From: Balneola sp.
GTDB lineage: Bacteria; Bacteroidota; Rhodothermia; Balneolales; Balneolaceae
NCBI GenBank assembly: GCA_002730655.1
Contig: PCAT01000015.1
Span: 3,818-13,444, forward strand
Length of the DNA stretch: 9,627 nucleotides
Direction: 5' to 3'
Below are positions 1 through 5,998 of the stretch, piece by piece (positions within the stretch are counted from its first letter, which is position 1; each line of letters opens with the position of its first letter). The notes below the pieces were generated by a model that saw nothing but the letters and a program-made list of their open reading frames with translations, ran no database searches and was not told where the DNA came from. The translations under genes and the position numbers were made by a program.

Positions 1-480
1 GTAAATCAAGACAGTATAAGGGTTCAATTTCCAGAAGATTTTCATGGACAATATGTAGTCATAGGATTTGTGTACACTAATTGCCCAGATATTTGTCCTT
101 TAATCACCCAGAATCTGATTAAAATTCAAAAGGAGTTAGGCTATCCTGCTAATGTGCAGTTTTTAGGGGTAAGTTTTGATCCAAAAAGAGATACCCCTAA
201 TGTACTACATCGCTATAAGGAAGTGTTTAACGTAAATGAAAATGTAAACTTTCTTACTGGTGAACCAACAATAGTTCAAAATTTTATGGACAGTGTGCGA
301 GTTCGGACCCAAGTATCTATGCGTACAACCACCGAAAGCGGAAAGGAAATTTACTTCCTTAATCATTCTGATAAAATTATGGTGATGAATCCAAAAGGTG
401 AAATTATTATTGAATATGGAGGCAGCATGCCTTCTATTCCATCCCTTATTGTTCACGATCTGCAATCGCTAATTCATTAG
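1..480 (+). CDS. SCO1/SenC-family copper chaperone, 5'-truncated by the window edge
   Basis: The frame is open from base 1, so only the C-terminal 159 residues are visible; the signal or anchor segment and the first strands of the fold lie outside the window. The fragment is a thioredoxin-like SCO1/SenC domain. It shows the Cu-binding CPDIC motif (Cys at visible residues 28 and 32), a GVSFDPKRDTP segment typical of the family, and the distal histidine in NHSDK (residue 122). The Cys-to-His spacing of about 90 residues matches SCO proteins. SCO proteins sit on the outer face of the cytoplasmic membrane and deliver Cu(I), or reduce the thiols, for the CuA site of cytochrome c oxidase subunit II. 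A PCuAC gene follows after 11 bases, almost certainly co-transcribed and in the same assembly route. The GTG at 70 is internal to the domain and is not the real start. The family is certain; the exact role is inferred. Confidence 0.93.
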   Translation, partial: VNQDSIRVQFPEDFHGQYVVIGFVYTNCPDICPLITQNLIKIQKELGYPANVQFLGVSFDPKRDTPNVLHRYKEVFNVNENVNFLTGEPTIVQNFMDSVRVRTQVSMRTTTESGKEIYFLNHSDKIMVMNPKGEIIIEYGGSMPSIPSLIVHDLQSLIH

Positions 481-491
481 ATATTAGTTAT

Positions 492-1040
492 ATGAATAAC
501 CAAGCCATCTGTTTTAGCTCAGCTTCTGCCCGTACGAAACTATACCTACTGCTTATGTTACTTATATCTATTAGTTCGGCGCTAATGATTGGATGTAATA
601 ATAAAGTGGATTATCCCAAATCAGTCTTTCAGAAAAAAAATACCTTAGCCAACTCATCCATGGCTAGCACCAAATGGAATATACACGTAGATGGGGCATG
701 GGCTCGACCAACTAAAGCGGGTATGATGAGTGCTGCTTATTTCAAATTGAAAAATTATGGGTCTGCGCCTGATAGTCTTATTCAAGTTTCTTCAAATGCT
801 TCTAAGGATGTTCAGATACATCTAAGTTATATGAACGATGGAATCATGGTGATGGAAGAGCAGCCATTTGTTGCTATTCAACCAACTGAGCAAATCTCTT
901 TTGAACCAGGCGGGTATCATATCATGATTATTCAACCAACCATGGATTTGAACGAAGGTGACAGCATTAGTTTTTTATTATATTTTAATTCTGGAATGAT
1001 TATCGATGAAACTATTCAGATTGGAAACCCAAAACTGTAA
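492..1040 (+). CDS. PCuAC-family periplasmic copper chaperone, probable lipoprotein
   Basis: This 182-residue protein belongs to the PCuAC (DUF461) copper chaperones. The Cu(I) signature H-X10-M-X21-H-X-M is intact: H110, M121, H143 and M145 have exactly the canonical spacing. The GAWARPT strand (69-75) and the GGYHIM loop (140-145) are also typical. The N-terminus has a hydrophobic segment (about 17-34) ending in LMIGC, so C35 is a probable lipidation site, although Met at -3 is an imperfect lipobox. A linker of about 27 residues separates this from the domain. Family members pass Cu(I) to SCO1 and the CuA centre of cytochrome oxidase, which matches the SCO1 gene just upstream. ATG 492 gives a complete signal sequence. 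No Shine-Dalgarno is visible, as is usual in Bacteroidota-like genomes. Confidence 0.93.
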   Translation: MNNQAICFSSASARTKLYLLLMLLISISSALMIGCNNKVDYPKSVFQKKNTLANSSMASTKWNIHVDGAWARPTKAGMMSAAYFKLKNYGSAPDSLIQVSSNASKDVQIHLSYMNDGIMVMEEQPFVAIQPTEQISFEPGGYHIMIIQPTMDLNEGDSISFLLYFNSGMIIDETIQIGNPKL

Positions 1041-1060
1041 GCTAAATGTTAGCCATAAAA

Positions 1061-1089
1061 AACCCCCAAACCTGTCAGGGTCGGGGGTT
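1061..1089 (-). terminator. Rho-independent terminator of copG, possibly also limiting SCO1-PCuAC read-through
   Basis: AACCCCC (1061-1067) pairs with GGGGGTT (1083-1089); a small CCT/AGG stem can form inside the loop. Read on the minus strand, the hairpin is followed by a run of six T (1057-1062, partly in the stem), the classic intrinsic layout for the DUF411 gene ending at 1172. On the plus strand the 3' flank is not T-rich, so termination of the PCuAC transcript here is less certain. Confidence 0.75.
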
Positions 1090-1171
1090 CAAGTCGGTTT
1101 GAGTTATTCGGAGTATGAATCTACAATATGTAATAATAACAACGTACAACTCGAAAATGGTTCCCATAAAT

Positions 1172-1696
1172 TTATTTGTACGAATTAAAGACGGAAGTGC
1201 TTCCGTCCGAATTAATTAAGAGTACAACATAGGGATCTGGATTAGGGCCTTCCATCCCAGGTGACCCCTCAGGCATGCCAGGAACTGAGAGTCCAATAGC
1301 ATTGGGACGTTCCTCCAATAATCGTTGAACATCTTGAGGTGGGACGTGCCCCTCTACAACATATCCATCGATCATGGCTGTGTGGCAAGAGGCTAATTCG
1401 TTCGAAATGCCCCGCTCGGATTTAATTTCTCCTAATTCCCGAGTTATCTTTTCGATTACATAAAACCCTTCCTTGTTCATATGCTCGGCCCAACGCGTAC
1501 AGCACATACAACCCTCGTTCTTATACATGGTAACTAAAATAGCACCTTCGGGAGTTTGATCCATTGAATTAGAAGATTCCATAATTGCTGCCGCCTCAGC
1601 TTGAGACTTTTCGATATCGCTAGGAGGCCAAAATAGAGCTGCCGCTACTGCTACCGTAATAAATGACCCTATAAATAAAGTTTGTTGATTGCTCAT
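1172..1696 (-). CDS. copG: DUF411 / CopG-type copper-binding protein, membrane-anchored
   Basis: This 174-residue protein has one N-terminal hydrophobic segment (about 7-23), either a signal anchor or an uncleaved signal, so the rest should be periplasmic. The DUF411 domain (about 52-172) carries the CxCC motif (C63, C65, C66), the LASCHTA segment (C104, H105), DGYVVEGHVP with H117, and the GLSVPGMPEGSPGME loop (135-149). DUF411 includes CopG, a thioredoxin-like copper-resistance protein reported to bind a Cys-bridged multinuclear copper cluster; all its key residues are present. It converges on the SCO1-PCuAC pair and so probably works in the same periplasmic copper pool, in detoxification or redox handling. 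No CopA/CopB partners are in view. ATG 1696 fits the signal segment, with no Shine-Dalgarno. The symbol rests on family membership only. Confidence 0.9.
   Translation of the reverse strand: MSNQQTLFIGSFITVAVAAALFWPPSDIEKSQAEAAAIMESSNSMDQTPEGAILVTMYKNEGCMCCTRWAEHMNKEGFYVIEKITRELGEIKSERGISNELASCHTAMIDGYVVEGHVPPQDVQRLLEERPNAIGLSVPGMPEGSPGMEGPNPDPYVVLLINSDGSTSVFNSYK
1190..1207. repeat. Perfect inverted repeat inside the 3' end of copG
   Basis: GACGGAAG (1190-1197) and CTTCCGTC (1200-1207) are exact complements around a 2-base centre. In RNA this would be a 7-8 bp hairpin, followed by TTTAATT on the minus strand. It encodes residues of the DGSTSV segment just before the copG stop, so the symmetry may be coding coincidence, an mRNA 3'-end structure, or a barrier to plus-strand read-through. 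Confidence 0.45.
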
Positions 1697-1734
1697 TGGT
1701 ATTAGTTATTTGATGTATAATTAAATTTTTCGAC

Positions 1735-1748
1735 TGTTACGTGTAACA
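1735..1748. promoter_or_regulatory. 6-2-6 inverted repeat, candidate operator in the copG / DUF423 divergent gap
   Basis: TGTTAC-GT-GTAACA has exact 6-base arms. It lies 39-52 bases upstream of the copG start in the divergent intergenic region, directly downstream (on the minus strand) of a TAATTTTG element. A dimeric repressor bound here would cover the predicted copG transcription start. The repeat itself is directly visible; operator function and the identity of the regulator are inference. Confidence 0.3.
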
Positions 1749-1756
1749 CAAAATTA
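1749..1756 (-). promoter_or_regulatory. Candidate Bacteroidota-type -7 element for copG
   Basis: The minus strand reads TAATTTTG, an exact match to the TAnnTTTG -7 consensus of Bacteroidota housekeeping promoters, 53-60 bases upstream of the copG ATG. I could not find a TTTG -33 element at the usual distance, so confidence is limited. Confidence 0.3.
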
Positions 1757-1828
1757 TTGTATTCGATTCATAATATCTTGATTATTTATGTAAACATTAT
1801 GAGTATAAACCAAACAACTTTTTTTGTT

Positions 1829-2215
1829 ATGACTTATCCAATATCTCGCTATAGTGCAATGTCACTTATATTTTTAACCTTGGCTGTTGCATTGGGAGCC
1901 ATAGGTTCTCATTTCTTAGAAAGTAAACTTTCAGGTGGTTTACAACAAAGATGGGAAACAGCCGTACATTATCAATATTGGAATGCGCTAGGATTAATGG
2001 GTTTAAGTTTACTTGAGCGTAGCTATCGCGTCTCACTTCAACTAGATATGAAATTTATTATAGCTGGGATTTTACTCTTCTCAGGTAGTCTTTATATGTT
2101 ATGTTTAGCGCCAAATCCATGGTTTGTTTATTTCACTCCACTTGGGGGAATCTCCCTATTAATAGGATATACGGGAGCCGCCATACGACTGGTCCGCATA
2201 CCTAATGAAAGTTAG
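1829..2215 (+). CDS. DUF423 (YgdD/TMEM256-like) small membrane protein
   Basis: From ATG 1829 the protein is 128 residues, within the normal DUF423 size. It has four hydrophobic helices (about 11-27, 47-63, 75-93 and 98-121). Family landmarks are GAIGSHFLESKL (23-34), the RWETAVHYQYWNALGL stretch (41-56), LLFSGSLYML (82-91) and TPLGG.SLLIGYTGAA (103-118). The biochemical function of DUF423 is unknown; it is a conserved inner-membrane family. ATG 1799 in the same frame would add ten residues (SINQTTFFV type) that do not resemble the family N-terminus, and TTG 1757 would add more; no Shine-Dalgarno settles the choice. It is transcribed divergently from copG, and whether it shares regulation with the copper genes cannot be told. 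Confidence 0.88.
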   Translation: MTYPISRYSAMSLIFLTLAVALGAIGSHFLESKLSGGLQQRWETAVHYQYWNALGLMGLSLLERSYRVSLQLDMKFIIAGILLFSGSLYMLCLAPNPWFVYFTPLGGISLLIGYTGAAIRLVRIPNES

Positions 2216-2236
2216 GCATTTGAAACGCTTCCTTTT

Positions 2237-2256
2237 TTATCTTCATATTATCTTCA
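2237..2256 (+). promoter_or_regulatory. Two exact 9-base direct repeats at 11-bp period upstream of the TonB receptor
   Basis: TTATCTTCA occurs at 2237-2245 and again at 2248-2256, 11 bp apart and so on the same helix face. Tandem half-sites with 10-11 bp spacing are the usual target layout of OmpR/PhoB-family response regulators, and such a regulator is encoded at 7399-8100. The repeats lie about 95 bases before the receptor ATG, in the gap 2216-2350, which holds no gene. Function is inferred; AT-rich sequence makes chance repeats more likely. Confidence 0.35.
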
Positions 2257-2350
2257 CAATCTATTCTTTAATTATGTATTATTTAATACAAGTAGACTTT
2301 TAAATGACTATTTATCAAGAGTGATATCATTTTGCATCACTCATAAGGGA

Positions 2351-4717
2351 ATGTTGACTACTACTATATTTCCACATCGGTGCGTATGTATACTGATAGT
2401 AACATTTACAATACTGTTTTTGACAAAACTTGCATCTTTTGTCGTTTTAGCAAATAATCATTCAATTGACTTAGAGTTTAAGCATACAAAAACAGATACA
2501 ACCGCTCAATTAATGGGTAGAGTATTAGATGAGAATGGGAATACAGTAGTTGGTGCAAATATCCGGCTCCATGAATATGACGATACATACACAGATTCGT
2601 CTGGTTTATATCATATCAAAGGAATTGTGCCAGGTGAATACAGGCTACAAATAAGTCATATAGGATATATGGAGTATCAAAAAACTCTAGAGTTTATCCC
2701 AAAAAATAAGATTTTTTTAGAAACGCATCTTGAAAAAAAATCTTATGAAAATGGTACAATAGTTGTAACCGCTTCTAGAACTCATGAAACCTTAGAAGAA
2801 GTAAGTGTTCCCATATTGGTCATTCCAAAACAAGAAATTCAGCAGTCGGGTAATATTCGGTTGAATGAAGTGTTATCGGAACAGCTGGGACTCTATTTAA
2901 TTGAAAACCATGGTACTGGACTACAAATGCAGGGATTTGACCCAGAATACACTCTCATTCTCATAGATGAAAAACCCGTGATTGGACGAACTGCTGGGAC
3001 GCTTGATCTTACACGACTTGCGGTTGGAAATATTGAACAAATAGAAATAGTGAAAGGCCCATCTTCAGCTCTATGGGGTAGTGATGCTTTAGCAGGAGTT
3101 ATAAATATTATAACTGACAAAGGTTCAAAGCCCTTTGAATGGGGTTTAAACACTCGTTATGCTACACATAACACTAAGGATCTTTCTGGTCAAGTGAGTC
3201 TAAAGGAAGGAAATTTTCAGGCTCGATTTTTTGGAAATTTAAATGGCTCTAATGGGTATGATTTAAATCCAAGAACCGTCGCACCCACCATCCCTAAATA
3301 CAGCAATTATACCATGCAAGGTGGAATAAAATACCAATTTCAGCCTGGCCTCTCCCTCGATATTTCTGGCAGATACTATAGAGAAAATCAATCCTTCCAA
3401 GATGAAGTACTCGATCAAAAAAGAAGCTTTTATGCAAATGGTACCGAATTCCAACAGGACTACTACGTTTCACCAACTTTACAATATGCCATTGGTTCGG
3501 AACACCTAATTGAGGCCAGTGCCTATGTAGGTTATTTTGAAAGTGAATCTATTTTAAATTTAACCGATTCAAATACTCGTTATTTTTCAGATGCGTTCGC
3601 GCAACGACTAAACAAAATAGAATTTAAAGCCTCTACTTTTTGGGATAATACCAATACCACCATCTTGGGCATAGGTAATAATACCGAATCACTTGATGCG
3701 GAAATATATGCTGAGGTCCCTGGTTTTGCGAGCACCTATTTTTATGGACAACACCACTGGAACACCGATGATGACTTTTCTCTAACAGTAGGATTCCGTT
3801 ATGACAATCATAGTGAATATACATCTCAGCTTAGCCCAAAATTGTCTACTAGATGGAAAATAACACACAACCTTAGCCTAAAAGCTTCATTTGGAGGCGG
3901 ATACAAAGCCCCTGATTTTAGACAGCTATTCCTAAATTTTAGTAATCCTATTGCTGGCTATAGTGTATTTGGTACTTCAACTTTAGAAGCAGGCCTAAAG
4001 CAATTACAAGAAAGTGGTCAAATATCAGAAATATTCATTATCCCCTCCAGTCTCGGAGAAATAAGAGCCGAACGTGCGTATGCCTTAAATATTGGTGGAA
4101 ATTGGTTCGCAACTAAATACACAAGCATTGAATTCAATGCATTTCGTAATAAAGTCCGTGATCTAATTGAAACCCAGCGTATAGCTCTGAAATTAAATAA
4201 TCAATCCGTTTTTTCTTATGTAAATATTAGAAAAATGTACAGTCAAGGTATCAATATAGAGCTTCGAACATCCTCATTTATACTCAATAATCTTGATTGG
4301 TCTATTGGTGGACAGTTATTGGATACCCGTCAACAAATTACTGAAGAATTTGATGATGTGGTTAATGGTGAAGTTATAAATATAGAAAAAAAGAGTTATG
4401 TCCCTATGTTTAATCGCTCTCGATACACAGGTAATATAAAAATGTTTTATGCTTCTCAGCGTTTGGGTTTAGACGCAAATATTCGAATCCAATATCGTGG
4501 AGCTTATGGTTTTGTGGACTCAAACGGAAATAGTCGGATAGACAGCACAGAAAATGTACATGGCTATACCCTAATTAATAGCTCCGTAGCTAAAACGTTC
4601 AAACAGCAGTATCGTTTTCAAATAGGGATCAACAATCTAACGAATATTACCGACCCTCAGCGTGTACCATCTAATCCAGGACGTATACTATATACCCAAA
4701 TTTCCCTTGATTTTTAA
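2351..4717 (+). CDS. TonB-dependent outer-membrane receptor, HmuR-like (probable heme/hemoprotein uptake)
   Basis: From ATG 2351 the protein has 788 residues. A signal sequence covers about 1-34 (hydrophobic 11-34, ending VVLA). A carboxypeptidase-like regulatory beta-sandwich follows at about 52-130, then a TonB-box-like TIVVTASR (136-143), the plug at about 147-258 with the conserved IEIVKGPSSALWGSDA run (231-246), and a 22-strand-type barrel ending in Phe, as outer-membrane proteins usually do. In the barrel, YKAPDFRQLF (518-527) sits where heme receptors carry FRAP, but there is no clear NPNL/NPDL box. Receptors of this build import iron chelates, heme or cobalamin using TonB-ExbBD energy. 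Heme is favoured because the next gene, 78 bases on, is an HmuY protein, repeating the hmuR-hmuY order of Porphyromonas. GTG 2321 is an alternative start, but it would lengthen the n-region of the signal peptide to about 20 residues. The substrate is inferred. Confidence 0.9.
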   Translation: MLTTTIFPHRCVCILIVTFTILFLTKLASFVVLANNHSIDLEFKHTKTDTTAQLMGRVLDENGNTVVGANIRLHEYDDTYTDSSGLYHIKGIVPGEYRLQISHIGYMEYQKTLEFIPKNKIFLETHLEKKSYENGTIVVTASRTHETLEEVSVPILVIPKQEIQQSGNIRLNEVLSEQLGLYLIENHGTGLQMQGFDPEYTLILIDEKPVIGRTAGTLDLTRLAVGNIEQIEIVKGPSSALWGSDALAGVINIITDKGSKPFEWGLNTRYATHNTKDLSGQVSLKEGNFQARFFGNLNGSNGYDLNPRTVAPTIPKYSNYTMQGGIKYQFQPGLSLDISGRYYRENQSFQDEVLDQKRSFYANGTEFQQDYYVSPTLQYAIGSEHLIEASAYVGYFESESILNLTDSNTRYFSDAFAQRLNKIEFKASTFWDNTNTTILGIGNNTESLDAEIYAEVPGFASTYFYGQHHWNTDDDFSLTVGFRYDNHSEYTSQLSPKLSTRWKITHNLSLKASFGGGYKAPDFRQLFLNFSNPIAGYSVFGTSTLEAGLKQLQESGQISEIFIIPSSLGEIRAERAYALNIGGNWFATKYTSIEFNAFRNKVRDLIETQRIALKLNNQSVFSYVNIRKMYSQGINIELRTSSFILNNLDWSIGGQLLDTRQQITEEFDDVVNGEVINIEKKSYVPMFNRSRYTGNIKMFYASQRLGLDANIRIQYRGAYGFVDSNGNSRIDSTENVHGYTLINSSVAKTFKQQYRFQIGINNLTNITDPQRVPSNPGRILYTQISLDF

Positions 4718-4795
4718 CCGACTAATCTGTTACAAACTTTTGACCTTATCAAACAATTTTTTTTTAAATCACAAACCAACAAAAATATAATTAGC

Positions 4796-5851
4796 ATGAA
4801 AAAACTACCATTACTAAGCTTATTTACAGGGCTTTTTCTTATGTCAGCCTGTGTGGGAGGTGGTACTGACAGTCCAGCACCAGTGATCAATTCCGTTATT
4901 GAAGACATCCCCGCAAATTATAATACTATCATCGAGAATAAAGAGCCTGTCACAGATATAAATGATTATCCTGATCAGGCAGGTAAATATACCTTTTACG
5001 ATTTAGATCAAGGGGCCACTGTTGCAGATTCAAGCTCAGATTTGTGGGATATCGCCTTTGGCGGCACCACACTTTTAGCCAATGCAGCGCATGGCGGAGG
5101 TATACAAGTCATTCAATCAACTTATTCTGAGGTTGAGAATGCCCCAGAGACGGGTTTCAGTGACACCAATGCATCATGGTATGTTTACACAGGTGAAGCA
5201 CCAAATTTGCCTAAACATGCTGTCTTACCCAAAAGCGACGCGACCATTATCATTAAAACTCCAACGGGTAACTATGCTAAAATGGAAATACTTAGTTATT
5301 ACGAAGGAAACCCAGATGTGACTTCTGCTGAGTTTGCTAATTTCATGACACGTCCATCATCTGGATATTTCAGCTTCAACTATATACTACAAGGGGCTGA
5401 AAGCGCACAACTTTATCATGTTGATTCCTATACATTTCTCGATCTTAGCACAGAAAGTATCGTTGAGGATACCATGTCATCACAATGGGATATAGGCTTC
5501 AATGCTACCAATATTATTGCTAATACTGGCCATAACGGTGGTTTACAACCACTAAACATAGCATTTAATTTGGTAGATGAAGCACCTTTGGAGGGTTATG
5601 TAAGCTTAGAGGCCTCATGGTATACCTACACTATGAATAATACACCTCCACATGCTGTTTTACCTAAGGAAAATTATACCCTTACAGTGAAGACGCCGGA
5701 TGAATTATATGCTAAATTTAGAGTTATTAGCTATTATAAAGGAAATCCAGATGTTAACTCACAGAATTTTATCAATTTTATTCGGCCAGCTGCACGCCAT
5801 TATACTATCGAATATGGCTTACAAAAAGATGGCTCACGCTTTTTTGAATAA
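4796..5851 (+). CDS. HmuY-family heme-binding lipoprotein with two tandem HmuY domains
   Basis: This 351-residue protein has a lipoprotein signal (hydrophobic 4-18, LMSAC, C19 lipidated) and a Gly/Ser/Pro-rich linker, followed by two copies of the HmuY domain. Copy 1 (about 64-200) and copy 2 (about 211-344) share, at a constant offset of 145-147 residues: Y-T-F-x-D-L (65/212), WDI.F (84/231), AN..H.GG (95/242), SWY.YT (127/274), HAVLPK (141/286), Y-A-K (160/305), SYY.GNPDV (167/312) and a final Y-x-Y/L-Q (194/338). HmuY proteins take heme from host or environmental hemoproteins and hand it to a TonB receptor, using two axial side chains. H99/H141 and H246/H286 occur in both copies and are natural ligand candidates, by inference. 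Classical HmuY has one domain of about 200 residues, so this is a double form. It is probably co-transcribed with the upstream receptor. ATG 4796 lacks a Shine-Dalgarno. Confidence 0.88.
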   Translation: MKKLPLLSLFTGLFLMSACVGGGTDSPAPVINSVIEDIPANYNTIIENKEPVTDINDYPDQAGKYTFYDLDQGATVADSSSDLWDIAFGGTTLLANAAHGGGIQVIQSTYSEVENAPETGFSDTNASWYVYTGEAPNLPKHAVLPKSDATIIIKTPTGNYAKMEILSYYEGNPDVTSAEFANFMTRPSSGYFSFNYILQGAESAQLYHVDSYTFLDLSTESIVEDTMSSQWDIGFNATNIIANTGHNGGLQPLNIAFNLVDEAPLEGYVSLEASWYTYTMNNTPPHAVLPKENYTLTVKTPDELYAKFRVISYYKGNPDVNSQNFINFIRPAARHYTIEYGLQKDGSRFFE

Positions 5852-5904
5852 TGTTAGTTTATTAAGAAGCATAACATAATTCATTGGATAATTTTAATAC
5901 AGTA

Positions 5905-5975
5905 ATATTCCAATAGTGAGAATAAACCAACTTAAAAAAGCCCTTAATTAATAAAGGGCTTTTTTATTGGAATAT
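5905..5975. repeat. Inverted repeat flanking the terminator
   Basis: ATATTCCAATA (5905-5915) is the exact reverse complement of TATTGGAATAT (5965-5975). The right arm begins at the last base of the terminator stem, so in RNA the two helices could stack into one long hairpin with an 18-base bulge (5916-5933) on the 5' side. The gap 5852-5998 holds only this structure and the terminator; no gene is seen. Confidence 0.5.
5934..5965. terminator. Bidirectional Rho-independent terminator between hmuY-like gene and sensor kinase
   Basis: AAAAAAGCCCTT (5934-5945) pairs with AAGGGCTTTTTT (5954-5965) around an 8-base AT loop. The GC core is flanked by A6 on one side and T6 on the other, so it reads as an intrinsic terminator on both strands. 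It lies 83 bases after the HmuY stop and 34 bases after the kinase stop, serving two convergent operons. Confidence 0.88.
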
Positions 5976-5998
5976 CATTTATGCGAACGGTTATTAAA

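Noticed and set aside
1006..1188. Short plus-strand open frame overlapping the PCuAC end and the terminator hairpin
   Set aside because: It crosses the PCuAC stop in another frame and a terminator, has no domain-like composition and no start signal.
2322..2329. TGATATCA palindrome near the receptor start as a Fur-type box
   Set aside because: It is only 8 bases and does not resemble the 19-base Fur consensus with its GATAAT repeats.
2893..3153. Open frame antisense to the TonB plug domain
   Set aside because: It lies wholly opposite a well-supported coding sequence and its translation shows no family features.
4739..4765. TTTGA/TCAAA mini-hairpin followed by nine T between the receptor and HmuY genes
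   Set aside because: A 5-bp AT-only stem is too weak to call a terminator; it could at most lower read-through slightly, and the two genes are better treated as one operon.
5082..5321. Plus-strand open frame inside the HmuY gene in another frame
   Set aside because: It is out of frame with a clear two-domain protein and its translation is Met/Arg-rich with no recognisable features.
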